DNA of 64,000 nucleotides from Brachypodium distachyon (taxonomy: Eukaryota; Streptophyta; Magnoliopsida; Poales; Poaceae), in assembly GCF_000005505.3 (NCBI RefSeq), contig NC_016132.3, positions 37,772,914 through 37,836,913 of the forward strand. The letters are read 5' to 3'. Positions 11,948 through 24,500 of this stretch are shown here, in pieces. Each line of letters starts with the position of its first letter. The stretch's first letter is position 1. The translations under genes and the position numbers were made by a program. Under the pieces are notes generated by a model, which saw nothing but the letters and a program-made list of their open reading frames with translations, did not search any database and was not told where the DNA came from.

Positions 11948-14900
11948 AAAATTTTGAATGGGGGACCAGAAAGGAAAATATTGCTTTTTGGGGGGCCAAA
12001 TCAGAAAATACATGGTCTGTAGTGTAAATTTTGAGGGACTTAGGCATAATTTCTGGATCTAGGGGGGCCAGGGCTCCTGCTGTCCCCCTGGTTCCGCCAC
12101 TGTTTCTCTGTTGAGTGGTGCAACACAAAGTATGTCGTGATTGCTTTGGACTTTGTCTATATATACAAGATGGTTTTTGCATGGGTACGACCTCACTTTC
12201 CCAAACTTAAACACAAGGATGGCTCAAATTGCACCATACCGTTCCCTTCCGTAAGGACGGCAAAATGTTCAATTCTGAATTTATTAGTCTTTCTTTCTTC
12301 TGGCTCTGTCTCCCTCTCCAGCAAATGTTTTTTGCGTCTCTCTCTCTTCTGCGCCTGCTCTCGGCGGCCATGCATGGGGCCTCCTCATAGGTAAAGAAGG
12401 AATCCTCCCAGGCCCGTCAAATGGCCAGAAGCGAGCTAAGCGATTCCTTCCCCCAAATCGCTATTTGGCGGTTAGGATTAAGCGCATGAAAAAAAAAATC
12501 CAAGAATCGCGGCAGGGCACACATGGAGAAAAAAATAACTGAATCCGTCTATTCGACTTCGAACGCATCATGACTAGGCGATCGGCGTCTGCTTAGCTCT
12601 TATGTCTCTCCAACTCACACGGGCGCACACGGGCAACGACATTAGTATCCTTTTGAGTTTGGAGGGGGGTGGGTGGGGGGGGGGGGTTGAGCAGGGTCAA
12701 GAAAACAAAATGTCGGGATTAATAAAGAAACTAGGCACCACAAGAGGTGTACACATGTTCGATGATCCATAAGCTAGTTAATCAGAGAGCTGATATAAGC
12801 ACATTTATAGGACTCCTAACACGCCTTTAAAAGCACATGTACCTGCAGTCCTTAATTGCGTACTGAGTAGATCGATGTCTAGATCGAAATTGCTTTCAAA
12901 GTTGATCAATGAGCAGAGGACAATGTAGATACGCTTATCGTGCATGCAAGACGTACAGCTGACAGAGTAGCTTAAGTTAATTAATTAACTAGCATGTAGC
13001 AACTTCATCTATTCGATGATGATATACAATGTAGAAATCTCCCAATTGTAGGAGGTTCCAAAGAATTCAAAGGATGACCGTTGACTTTGCTTTGTCGGAC
13101 CCCAAAAGCTCATATATCCGAGAGTCACACCATATATAAGGGATCAGATCAGATCAACGACACAATGATGCGCCAATGAGTGTAGGCCATGCATGCAAAG
13201 AAAGAAAACCAAACAAACAGATATACACACATGAATCGTACGGTTCGTTTCACAAGATGCATCTCGATCAAGAGATGGATGGACGGATGGGATGGATTGA
13301 GAGGACAAGGCATTCAGCTAGCTAGCGGCTGGTTTCTCACCCACAGCTCCAGCCAGTTTGTGACGCTCTGATACATACTGACTTTACAAGACTAGACGCT
13401 TCCTGCTCTGCAATCCTGTATCCTGCATGCTAGCTGGAGTAGCTCTCTTGGATACGTACAAGCTAGCCTTACTTCAATTCCTCTCAGACAACACGTCACA
13501 TTTCCTGATTTCCATCCAACCGATCAATGCAATGCAGCAGATGTACAGCACTCCTATATATATACTATACTACTTCCTCCGTACGTACGTTAATGCATGC
13601 ATTTTATGCATTTTGATTGGATTCCGTGTCGCATTGCAGCAGCAGGATCGTCGGCCGGCCGGCTGGCCGGTCGATTCCTAATTAATCTTCTGGAACCCTA
13701 GTAGCTACGCCTAGATGCCTAGCTACGCACACGCAGGTTTAATTTCCTGATCGTCCTGTCAAATGCGAACTCTCGTACAGTATGATGTTTCAAATTACAG
13801 GCTTTTAAACCACCCTTTGGTTTCAAATCAAAATAAGTACAAGGCTAGGTAGACATTTACTCAGGGGCCGGGCGAAGACAGAAAAATATATCGTGAGGGG
13901 CTCACCCTTGAGATTTTATCCATGCCATTACATAATTTTAAAGGGTTTTTTCTATTTTCAAAAGGGATTAGCAAAAAGCATTGGTGTCATTTGACGCCAG
14001 TGACTAGTTGGCTCCGTCCCTGCATGTACTCACTCTCTTTGATCCTAAATTCTTGTCATGATTTTAGTTCAAATTTAAAGTAATACCACGGCGATATATA
14101 ATTTAAGATCGGAAAGAGTGTTTATTAAGAGTAGTAGGGTCTCTTATATGTGTCCTTCAAGCATGCATGGCTTTTAATTTGGATATTACTACTACTCATT
14201 ACTCATGTTTTAATTAGTTACGAGCAGGACATCTTCTTTTTTGAAAGTTGGCAAGCAGAGACGACTCATGTTCAGAAGTCAGATCGAAGTTCAGAACACA
14301 TCTTTTTATGACGATCGATGCACGGGGAAAGTAGTATATGATGATGGAGTTTGATTAGGACAATGAATTAGCATGCCTCGATCTGACTATATGGCTGTGT
14401 TTGCGAAAAGCAAGGGGTACGTACGACGGCCGGCCGTTAGTTAAGTAGCTGTCGTGTGGTCCATTTTAAGCACTAGTTTCTGGCCGCTTAACTGCTATTT
14501 ATGGTATGCGCAGCAGCTCCTCCCTATCTCTGAGTGTGCTTAATTTTGTTTGTCAGTCTGAGAGTAATTAACTATCTGATACAGTACAACATCCGGTTCA
14601 ATTAAACTCTACCGACACTACTGATCCTGCCCGGCCGCAACCTCTTCTCTTTTTCTATATAAAACTAAATTAGCACAACATGTAGTCCCTCAGATCCATA
14701 ATAATTAAATATACAGTACGTACGTAATCATATAATTTATGTTTGTTCTGGTCTCACCGATTTTTGTCAAATCAAAACCATGATGTACTCCAGTTCTAAA
14801 GTGGTGAAATTAAATCTTTATAGAAGTAAAAGAATAAACAAGGAGCTAGTAGTTCTGAAAAGAAAAGGAAACATGATCTAGACTCCAGGTGTAATGATTA

Positions 14901-16466
14901 ATTAATGATAAGACTTTTTGCTCGATCACTCCGAATTAATCTACTAGTAGCAATGTAGTAGGAGTATTTTCCAACATGATTCGAAGACTGAGTAGTACGC
15001 CCGCCAAAAGACAAATTTAGGGATGGAGAGAACCAAAGAAAATTTTGCTTCCAAGAAAAAGGCAGAAATCTATGCATTTCATCCTCGAGTAAAATTTCTG
15101 TTAGACTATAATATTATAATCTGACAATAATGACATAGGGAAAAAAATACTCAAAGCTCAATTCGCTTTTATATTTTTAGATTTATCATATTAGGAGTAA
15201 TTATTTGGACGGAACGAGTATAGTCGCGGTATACTACGGAGAGTACCGTATAAGTATCTCCTCGGGTAGCTATTGACGCGTGCATGCAGCTACGTGGAGG
15301 TACGTAAAGACGTCCGTAGAGCTACTAAAGCCTATCCTACCCTATGCATGCAGAAGTAAAAGGCCCCAATTAGTCAGCCCTTTGCTCCAAGGACGGACAC
15401 GTACGTACCCACTGGCACAGCATGCAACCCCGGCGGGGTGCATGGGCGTGCCGCGTTTAGTGGGGTTGGCAGACGCCGGGCCTTGCATGCGTGCAGACAT
15501 CATCGCCTCATAATTAATCACACGTCCTTCAATTCTTCTCCTTCTTCCTTCTTTTTCTTTCACGAAACCCGAGACGGATCTCCAGAATCCGACGTGTAAT
15601 TCCGCCCTCTAATTAATTAATTAGCCCTCCAGCTAGCTACTGCTGTTCGTTCTCTCTTCGCTCACTCCTCTGGAGTAGTAGGTCTGTCTGAGATGCACTG
15701 GCACGCAGAGTGTGACGAGGCCGGGGAATCAGAGGAAGAAATGCTACGAGTAAATAAGAATCGAGCTCTAAGATACGGAAACATTCAAGGCGGTTAATGA
15801 ATTCTGCAGTGGAAATGAAAAATTAAAGGAGGCATTTTCTATACATGATTGTACAGGGCAGTATATATCAAGTATATAACAATCGAATTACTCTAGATGA
15901 GCGTCATTTGAAGTTGACCGTAGATATAGATTAGCTCGTGCATGTACCGTCTATATATTTCGTCAGCGACATGTATACGACATATATACGGCATAAGATT
16001 AACTGCACCTCACATGCATGTGCATGGATCTCCGGACGCATGAAACATGTACCCCTCTGGCATGTATATTCTGCGCGCGCGTGACAATACAGAGACACGA
16101 ATCGTACGTACGTGTGTAATACCACGTACGTATATGATGTACCAGGAATGACAAATAACGACTCTCTGCCTCTAGCTACACGTACATACGTACATAGGGA
16201 CCATGCAAAGAACAAGAAAGCAGAAACCAAACTGTGTCTGAGAGAAAACGATCGAGATCTGACACGGCCGGCCACCATCATGGTGCAATCGATTCTATAA
16301 TCACGAAAAATCCTTCCTGCAACAGTACACCCTCCATCAATGCACGCCCGGCTAGCTTTCCTCCTCTCTACAGTACAGTAGCTTCTTTACACACTCTCTA
16401 TCGATCTTATCTTCTCTCTCTGTGTCTAGCTAGATTCTCTTTCCTTCTCTCCCTAGACACGGCCGA
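11948..16466. other. upstream flank of the WOX gene, no other gene
   Basis: No second gene recognised. About 11955-12110 and 13865-14020 look like decayed transposon ends (phrases such as GTTCCGCCACTG and GGCTCCGTCCCTG). A Stowaway-like piece lies at about 14029-14120 (CTCACTCTCTTTGATCC ... GATCGGAAAGAGTG). The interval is dense in CATGCATG, GTACGTAC and GCCGGCCGG words. Regulatory DNA for the WOX gene may be here, but nothing in the sequence singles out a particular site. A CT-rich tract at about 16370-16450 precedes the TATA box. Confidence 0.5.
12661..12687 (+). other. G-run with quadruplex-forming potential
   Basis: Nearly uninterrupted guanines: GGAGGGGGG, T, GGG, T, then a run of twelve G. 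Four or more G-tracts separated by single bases meet the usual G-quadruplex motif. No gene is adjacent. Confidence 0.7.
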
Positions 16467-16472
16467 TATAAA
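16467..16472 (+). promoter_or_regulatory. TATA box of the WOX gene
   Basis: A perfect TATAAA, embedded in GGCCGATATAAACCCC, lies 170 bases before the start codon. A start of transcription near 16500 would leave a 5' leader of about 140 bases. A CT-rich tract lies immediately upstream, common in grass promoters. Inferred from position and sequence only. Confidence 0.7.
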
Positions 16473-16641
16473 CCCCCCACCCCGGCCATTGCCTTTGCCA
16501 CACACCAAGGGAGCAAACCAACCAACAAACAAACTCCAATCCCTTCTTCTTCTCCATCCATCCATCCTAGATTCCTAGTACACCTTTTGTCTCTCCACCA
16601 CCCAACAACACACACAGACACAAGCTAGAGCTCCAACCAAA

Positions 16642-17604
16642 ATGCCAGCGGCGGCGGCAGTGGCGGCGGTGTCGTCGGCGGCGGCGACGGGGACGACGCG
16701 GTGGTGCCCGACGGCGGAGCAGCTGATGGTGCTGGAGGAGATGTACCGGGGCGGGCTGCGCACCCCGAACGCGTCGCAGATCCAGCAGATCACGGCCCAC
16801 CTGGCCCACTACGGGCGGATCGAGGGGAAGAACGTCTTCTACTGGTTCCAGAACCACAAGGCCCGCGACCGCCAGAAGCTCAGGCGGAGGCTCTGCATGA
16901 CCCACCACCTTCTCTCCTGCGCCGCCGCCGCCGCCGCGGTCCAGCAGGCCCAGCACCACCACTACTACGCTGCCGCTGCCGCTGCAGGGCAGTTTCTTGG
17001 GGGCCCAGCTGGAGGAGGAGCCGGGCATCCCATGGCCCAGCAGCAGCAGCAGCAGTACTACTCGGCGGCGTCGGCAATGGCGTGCCCTGCCGGCGGCTTC
17101 GACCAGCACCACTACCAGCTGCTCCCGGCGTCGCCCATGGCCGCCGCCTGCTACCCGGCCCAGCTGCAGCCCAGCAGCCGATGCGCCGGCGGCGTCTCTC
17201 CGGTGCCGGCGCCGGCCCAGCCCAACCAGTTCTTGCAGTACCAGCAGCAGGTAACTACTCCCTCCTATCTAATCAGAGGGAGTAGCTAGGAAACACATGC
17301 CACATTGTCCAATTACTTCAACTGAGTTGTTTGACTAGCTTGTTTTACTGATGGGTTACAATTAATTGTGAATGAATGGATGCAGGGAGGAGGGTCGCCG
17401 GAGTTCTCGCTGGGGAGGCTGGGGAGCTTCGGAGTGGTGGTGGACCAGGAAGAGGCCGACACGTGTCGCTCGGGATACGACTACCAGCAGCAGCTGGCCG
17501 CGGCGAGGATGGAAGCAGCAGAGACGACGTCCTTCTGCAGGCCGCCGCTGAAGACGCTGGAGCTCTTCCCCGGAGCCTCCGTCAAGGACGAGCAGCTCGC
17601 CTGA
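16642..17604 (+). CDS. WOX3: WUSCHEL-related homeobox transcription factor, WOX3 (NARROW SHEATH) type
   Basis: Two exons, 16642-17250 and 17386-17604, joined in phase 0 across a 135-bp GT/AG intron, give a 275-residue protein. Residues 20-84 are a WOX homeodomain ([16 protein letters not shown] at its start; recognition helix [15 protein letters not shown]). The linker is low in complexity: alanine runs, histidine/tyrosine clusters and a glutamine run. Residues 260-265 are TLELFP, the WUS box, followed by an acidic tail. Homeodomain wording, the LLSC motif straight after it, and [14 protein letters not shown] near the end fit the WOX3A clade (maize NS1/NS2, rice NAL2/NAL3, barley NLD1), nuclear regulators that recruit lateral founder cells and set leaf width and margin growth. 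The start codon is the first ATG after the TATA box. The gene looks intact; the paralogue WOX3B is less likely because its linker differs. Clade assignment is by recall of family features, not alignment. Confidence 0.93.
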
Positions 17605-18798
17605 TTAAAATTACTACTCCTAGCTTAGCTCAGCTCATCGGTGGATCCAAGCCGTACCTTGCACGCGCGCACGCATCGTAGCGTAGCGTAGCTAGGTAGC
17701 CGCGATATATCTCAATTTGTACTACCAGCTAGCAGTGGCCAGTGGAGAAGTACGGTTGATGTCTCTAGCTTAATTAGCCGCAAAATTAATTAATGCATGC
17801 TGCTGTGTACGTACGTAATTTCCATCCATTTTTAATTTAATTAGTCAAACAGTTACTACTACTAATTCGTATCACTATCAACTAGGATAACTAATCCCCT
17901 CTTTCTCTCTCTCTCGATCCCTTGGTTGCGATTTGGGTCATTTGAATCGGAGTAGACTGTAGCTAGCTTGCGTAGGAGCTAGGAAGCCAAGTGCATTGAT
18001 TGGTTAGTGAAGTGATCGACATAATGGAATGTGAAGGTAGCGAGAGTGGCCGGCCTGCCGGCTTCACGACCTAGCTCTGGCCACTAGCTAGGTACTACTC
18101 TAGTACTTGGAGGAGCAGTACGTACCACAAGTTTGAGCTTAAAAAATCATTAATGGAGTACTACATGTAAGAAGTTCGAATTAAAGGAACCAAAAACATG
18201 ATAAAAGACCCCACTGCAAGAGGCCTAGGCGTCGGGTTATAGAAATTAAAATACCCTTCCGTCCCAAAATTAACTGACGTCAATTTGTATAGATCGTCAG
18301 TCAATTCGGGACTGAGGTATTAGTATTTTTGCTTACTTGGAAGAGACGAGAGACAAGAGTGATCAGCTGCAGCACAAGCTTTTTCTAGGAACTGTGTGAA
18401 TGTGAGATTTGTGCCTACTCCAGTATTGACTACCTATGGTCTAATTATTAGACTAACAATAAATGCCATGACAATAACATGTATACCACTCATTCCGTAC
18501 GTAATTACTTTAATTAGTACTAAGTCTGACGGAAGTAATACGGGTCGAAGGGAGTAATTATGTAATTTGCTGTAAGTGGCATAGAGCTTTTCAGGATGTT
18601 GACCCAGGCAGATGTCAACTAAAACCAGCTCGTTTTGCCTTGCCCACCCCAAACTCTCTCTGACCTCTCTTTCTCTGCGCGCGCTGACTATCTCATCAAT
18701 AAAACCGACTTACACTGTGACAGAGTGAAGTAATTAACTGTACAATTAATGGCGACCTGAGCTCGGAGATAGACGAGCATGCAGCTAGCTAGAGGAGC
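17605..18798. other. 3' flank of WOX3, no gene
   Basis: No gene recognised. It contains the 3' untranslated region of the WOX gene (end not determinable) and two Stowaway-like fragments at about 18253-18322 (CCTTCCGTCCCAAAATTAAC ... GGGACTGAGGTA) and 18490-18558. It ends at the giant CACTA element, beyond which the same kind of palindrome-rich DNA resumes at 46560. Confidence 0.45.
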
Positions 18799-18829
18799 CA
18801 CTACCACAAACTGATATATCACTGTTGGG

Positions 18830-19620
18830 CGACTTCTATTCCTGTCGGGCCCGAAGCCGGCCGACAGGAATATAAGTATTCCCTGTCAGGAATTACATGG
18901 CACACAGGAGAACAAAACATTTTCTTGTCGGTCGGCTCGAAACACACAGAAAAATATATATTCCTGTCGGGCAACTGTACAACGACAGGAATATAATCTC
19001 CTCCTGTCGGTTTTTTCGCCAGGCTGACAGGGAAATCTTCTATTGCTGTCGGGATTTTTTTCTGGCCGACGGGAATATGTATTTTCCCGTGGGTTGGATA
19101 CCGATAGGAATAGGAATTGAAAATGTTTTTGAAACTTTTGACTTACCAAATGGTTCAAGGTAAGTCGAACTTAGAGTTCATCTCTTCTATCCAATAACTT
19201 TCGACACATTTTTCATCGTTGGATATAGTATGATTTGGCCCTATAGTGTAACATAAGAATCGCATAGAAGGTTGTAAATGTGCTAAATTTAATTTTTATT
19301 TGGTACCATTTGTATAAAATAATGTGTTTATGATTTTCTGAAACTATTCAATGGAAGTATTGTATAAAAGAATTACCAAAAATATTATTCCAAAATTTAT
19401 AAATCAATGTACTAGCAAGAATTGGTTTGATTTAGTCACATATATGAAATAATATACTACACGGTCTTTATAAAACAAGTGTAATCTTTCATTTTGATTT
19501 TCTATTCTTGTGAACATAGATGACACGCACAGGAATATATATTTGCCTGTCGGCGACACGCACAGGAATATGTGTTTCCCTATCGGGCAGTTGCGGGCCT
19601 GATAGGGATGTTTAGTCACG
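18830..19620. repeat. left subterminal repeats of the giant CACTA
   Basis: Many copies of ATTCCTGTCGG and its complement CCGACAGGAAT, clustered at 18835-19110 and again at 19525-19610. Relatives line the other terminus, so they are the likely binding sites of the element's accessory protein. Confidence 0.85.
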
Positions 19621-20383
19621 AGGCAAGATCCCACGCTGAGCCCAGGCGTAACAATTCCTCCCGACTCAAATCCATTTTTTTACCAGGCTCTCTCTCCCTT
19701 ACCCTAGATTCCTCCCGACTCCCTCCCTCACACTCTCACTCCCCACTCCCTCCCGAGCCGCCGCCGCTCCCCACATCAGCCCGCCTCCGCCCTCCTCCCC
19801 CGGGCGCCGGCCTCGCCTCTCTCTCTCCTCCACCAGCCTCGTCTCCGCTCTCCTCCGCCGTCCCCGCCTCCCCATCGTGCCGCCCCCCACCTCCCCATCG
19901 CGCCTCCCTGCCTCTCCTCCACCGGCCCCGCCTCCCCATCGCGCCCCCTGCCTCCCCTCTCCTACCTCGTCCGGTGCTCACACCTCCTCCCCCACTCATA
20001 AAATTTGGCGTCCCGGAATTCCCCTGTCTCCCCAGATCTGCGTCCCGGAATGGAGCAGCTGCATGGTGCAGTCCACCTCCTCCCCCACTCGTAAAATTTG
20101 GCTGTAAGTACTCCTCCTTCTCTTCTAAATTTTGTGTTATACACACCACGGATGGTACTTGTACTAGAAATTAAGTTCAATCCGACATCCGAAGAGGAGC
20201 AAGGCAGCTGGATTAGGTTTTTCTCTGGTCAAGCAGTTTGGGAAGGGAGACGATAGGCAACAGGTGTGATTTTTCACTTTTGACTTGTCTGCGGTTAATT
20301 TTGATTCTGTTATGTATGATGTGCAATGGTTGACAGTAGCATTGAACTGTTTGAATTAATGTTTTAAACACAACAATTGGTAA

Positions 20384-21572
20384 ATGGCGGACCGGGCTTG
20401 GTTGTATAATGGTTGGCATCATGATAAAATTCCCGATAATGAATGGATTGCAGAAACTGGTCGATTCTTGAATCACGCTTTCTCTTTGCCTAGTGTAGTT
20501 CAAGATGGTAAAATTAAATGTCCATGCCGCATCTGTAGAAATTATTTCAGAGGAACTAGGGACAGTGTAGAGACCCACTTGTTCAAAAATGGATTTAAGG
20601 AAAGGTATGAAAGATGGTCTGAACATGGGGAGAGGTTTGTTGCTAACAGTAGTGGATTAGTGCCAATACATCATTCATGTGATGACATTGACCATATGGA
20701 TGATATGGTAGCTGACATTGGTAATACCCATCATCAACTAATGGAAGAAGAGCCAAACCCCTCAGCTAAGGCATTCTATAGGATGTTAAATAGTGCTGAT
20801 GAATTAGTCCATGAGAAAACAACACACACTGAACTATCAGTTGTATCTCGTCTCCTAGAAATGAAATCATGATTCAATATGTCAGCTTCAAATTATGATT
20901 GCTGCATGAAAATCTTGCATGAACTGCTGCCTCCAGAATCTAATTTTTGTGAAAGCTTCTACTGTTCAAAGAAACTTTTAGAGGGCCTTGGGATGCCACA
21001 TGTGAAGATTGATGTGTGTAGGAACTTATGTATGTTGTACTACAAAGACAATTTGCATAAAGAGAAATGTGACTTCTGCAATGAAGCACGCTATCAAGAA
21101 GGCAAGAATAAGACCCTTTCAAAGTGCTGCGACACCTCCCTCTAAAGCATAGACTACAAAGGCTTTATGCACATAAGGACATACGAAAACTCATGCAGTC
21201 CTACTCTACTTCGAATTCTGATAAGATGGTCCATCCATGTGATGGTGAATCTTGGCAAGATTTTGATAAGGAATTTGAGGTGGAGTTTGGGAGTGATCGT
21301 AGAAATGTGCGCCTAGTAATATCAACAGATGGTTTTACACCTTACAGTTTAGGTGCTGCTCCTTATACATGTTGGCCAGTGTTTTTATCTCTTGAAGCCA
21401 GAGTACATTTTCCTTAGTCTTGTTATACCTAGTCCTGATCACCCAAGGAAGAATTTAGGTGTCTTGATGCAACCATTAGTTGATGACTTGTTGGAATTGT
21501 GGGCCGAGGTTGATACATGGGATGCTTCGTAGGCAAGAACTTTCCAATGAAGGCAACGTTTCTATGGTCAGT
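20384..21572 (+). pseudogene. CACTA transposase TNP2, N-terminal part, broken
   Basis: The frame at 20384 begins MADRAWLYNGW and continues with the cysteine/histidine-containing transposase-associated domain (PF13963: CPCRICRN, then HLFKNGF). After an in-frame TGA at 20870-20872 it resumes with NMSASNYDCCMKIL and the GMPHVKIDVC and CDFCNEARYQ words of the TNP2 family (PF02992). It shifts frame near 21115 (LKHRLQRLYAHKDI, then ISTDGFTPY), and again after 21417 (MQPLVDDLLELW). It is cut at 21572 in the sequence reading FPMKATFLWSV by the Gypsy-like LTR element. At least one nonsense codon, two to three frameshifts and an insertion make it non-functional. The role of an intact protein is to bind and cut the CACTA ends. 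Confidence 0.88.
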
Positions 21573-24500
21573 TGTAACATCCCAGAATTTTCCAATTTTA
21601 GAATGTTAAATAAAATAATTATTTTAATTAAAATATTGGCTTTGGAAATGTTTTGGTTGTGAATTTCTGAAGGATTTGAAATTTTTGGGACTTATTTAAA
21701 TTTTTCCACACCATGTTTGAATATTCAACAAAAGAGTGGATTAATATGAATATCCAAATTATACAACATGGTTGGGAACATTTATGTAAGTTCAAATTTA
21801 TTCTATTTTGGACCCATATGCATCTTATGATTTCCACCGAATTATTCTTTGCATCTAAATAAATTCTACGTTCTTTTTGAAGGATTTACTAGCACACTAA
21901 GTTTCCAATTTGGATGCCATGACCATTTGAGAGCATCGTTGGAATATTTGAATCAATTAGAAATAATTTTCGATATTTATTTAAATGTTAAAGAAAGAAA
22001 ATAATATGAATTTCCCAAGTATATGGTTGGAAAACATATGTAATGATTCACCTATGTTTTTCTCAATATTTGCTTTGTCGTGTTCATTTTGTTTCCGAGA
22101 GAAAACTATCAAATATTCGAGAAGAGGATAACGTGACATCCTTATGTGCAAATGTTATTCCAACATTTATTCCGTCGTTGAGAGTGGGATAACGTGCGAT
22201 GGTTTACATGATTTGTGATTTTGTGTTATAAAGCTATTTGGGAATATAGTGAACCATGTAATTAATATGAGATTTTATTTGGAGTTCAACCCAATGGGTA
22301 TTTATCTAAGAAAGGGTTTTAGTGCAAAGTATGCCAATCCAATATTTTGTTGGAGTTTAAACTAATTTATGAAACAAAGGTTTCATAATAGATTTCAAAA
22401 TCTATTTTATGTATTACTTATAAAGCCCTAATGACATTTATATAAGCAAAAGTATTTTTACTTATTTTATTTTGAAATGATTCAAGTCCCAAAAGTTCAC
22501 ATTTTGGAGGATTTGAATTTACAAATTTACTGGAGTTTATTTGGACTTATTTAGAGTTTGGAATCAAAAGTTATTAATAAAAACAGAAATGGAAAAAAAG
22601 AAAAAGAAAAAAAAAGAGAATGGACAGACCCAATTGGGCCGGCCCATCTCCACCGAGCGCCCGAGCCACGAGTGCTGGTTCTTCCTCCTCTGCACGGAAG
22701 GAAATCCCTCTTTCCATATTTTCTTTCTTCGATTTCTTTCCTTCCCACACGTCTCTCTTCAAAAGAAAACCACCCCAGCAATCCTCACCATCCCGGGAAC
22801 CCATTCAGGAAATCAATTTGAAGTTTCCTCTCATAATCGCAGTTTCCAAAAGAGGTGCTCCGAATGCCGGCCGACAACATCCCGCGCCCGATCTCCCTCC
22901 TCGGCCACTATAAAAGGATTCCAAGCACGTCACTTTGAGCCTTTGCCTCACCTCTCCCATTCTTATGTAGAAAGTTTGCCCTCAAAACCTCTCTACAGCC
23001 GGCTACGTCGACGTCTTCCTCCACCGGTCACCGCCACCATTGTTGCCGGTGAGATCACCCCAAACCTCCGTTCTTCGATTCCTTTCACCGGTAAACTCAT
23101 GTGACCCTTACGTACCTTTGTGACAAGATTTCGTGACCTCTTGACGCCATTGGCCGCGCCGTCCCCGACCCCATGCCAAAGCCGCGCCCGGAGCTCCGCC
23201 CGTCGCCGTCCAGAGACGCCCTCGACCTCGAAAACCGCGTCACGGTGTCCGCCTCGACGTATTCCACGGCCCCATCGAATCCTACGTCGACATCATCGCC
23301 GTCCTCCTTCAACTCTGGCGAACTCCGTGTCTTTTCCGGTGAGCAACTTTCAGCCGCAGCAGTTTTGATTAGCCATGTTTAGAAGCCCATATCTTTTGAT
23401 CAGTGTATCATTTTTGGCCGAATCTTTCCTTTGTAGTTAGAGCACGTCCACCTCTCTAGACCAGACCAGATTGTATACCCCGTCTCCATGATCTTCAGTA
23501 CGGCATCTTCGTTGGAAATTGCTGTTCACAGTATGCTGTTTCTGGATTAGCCACATTTCGAAATTAATATAAATTGTTCCATTGATCCGTTTGGTTCCAA
23601 ACCTTCTTTATATCATCAATTAGATCATTTTCTACACATTAGTGTACATCTTGCACAATTTAGGATTCATCTACAGAGGTGCATCTTCAATCAAAAGTCG
23701 TATCTGTTAACACTGTCACATTAGTTAGCCTTCCGGAACCTATATCTTTTGAGCCATTACTCCAAATTAGATTATTCTTTCTTTCATGTCAAGGTCAAAT
23801 CCAAATATAAATCCGGGACCTCTTCTAACACCTTTCCAAGTTCATCCACACTAGTGAATCGTCCTTGCAAAACAGTACCTTCAGCAGTTTCCCACACTGC
23901 CAATTCTAAGCCTTTAGTTACAGAAACTTTGTTATAGATTAGCCCTTTTTGTAAGCCTGTATATTTTGACTCACACCTCTTATTTAGGTTAAACCAGTGG
24001 CTTTTGAAAGCTTGTTAGATATAGTTTAATTAATGCCATTGGTCCTCTGTCTTTTGAAGCCATTAGTACCAGTAGATTTTCAGTATAAGTTAGTATTTTT
24101 AATCTGTCAGAATCAGACTAGCCAGCTTTGCAAGCCAGTAGCTAATTCTCTGTAGATCCTTTTGGGATGAGACTTGTTGGGTTAGCAAGTACAATCTTAA
24201 TACTATACCGTAGTATACTTTTCATCCCATGTTCTTCCATTTAACACCATTTGCCAAACAGCCAAAGTATCTAAGTTATAACAGTTTCTATAGACTTAAA
24301 TTCCAGACTTGGCCGCACTAGTCCATGCCCAACCAAACTTTATATCTGTTAACACTGTCTTATTGATTAGCAATGTTCCAAAGCCCATACATGTTGATCC
24401 AAATTTTCAAACCAGTTCATTCTTTCTGTTGTGACAAGAGTACACCCAACTCTTGATTTTGGACCACTTTGTGCACCTTTTTAAGTTCACCTACCATAGC

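Noticed and set aside
16567..17112. 181-residue open frame on the minus strand opposite WOX3 exon 1
   Set aside because: It mirrors the GC-rich homeodomain exon, is rich in arginine and valine runs without any known domain, and has no promoter context. A shadow frame.
16701..17285. 194-residue plus-strand frame overlapping WOX3
   Set aside because: Same exon in another frame; no homeodomain. The frame at 16642 has the conserved protein and correct splice phase.
19572..20174. 200-residue proline/serine-rich open frame
   Set aside because: It lies in the GC-rich leader of the CACTA element, before the transposase start, and is low complexity without family similarity.
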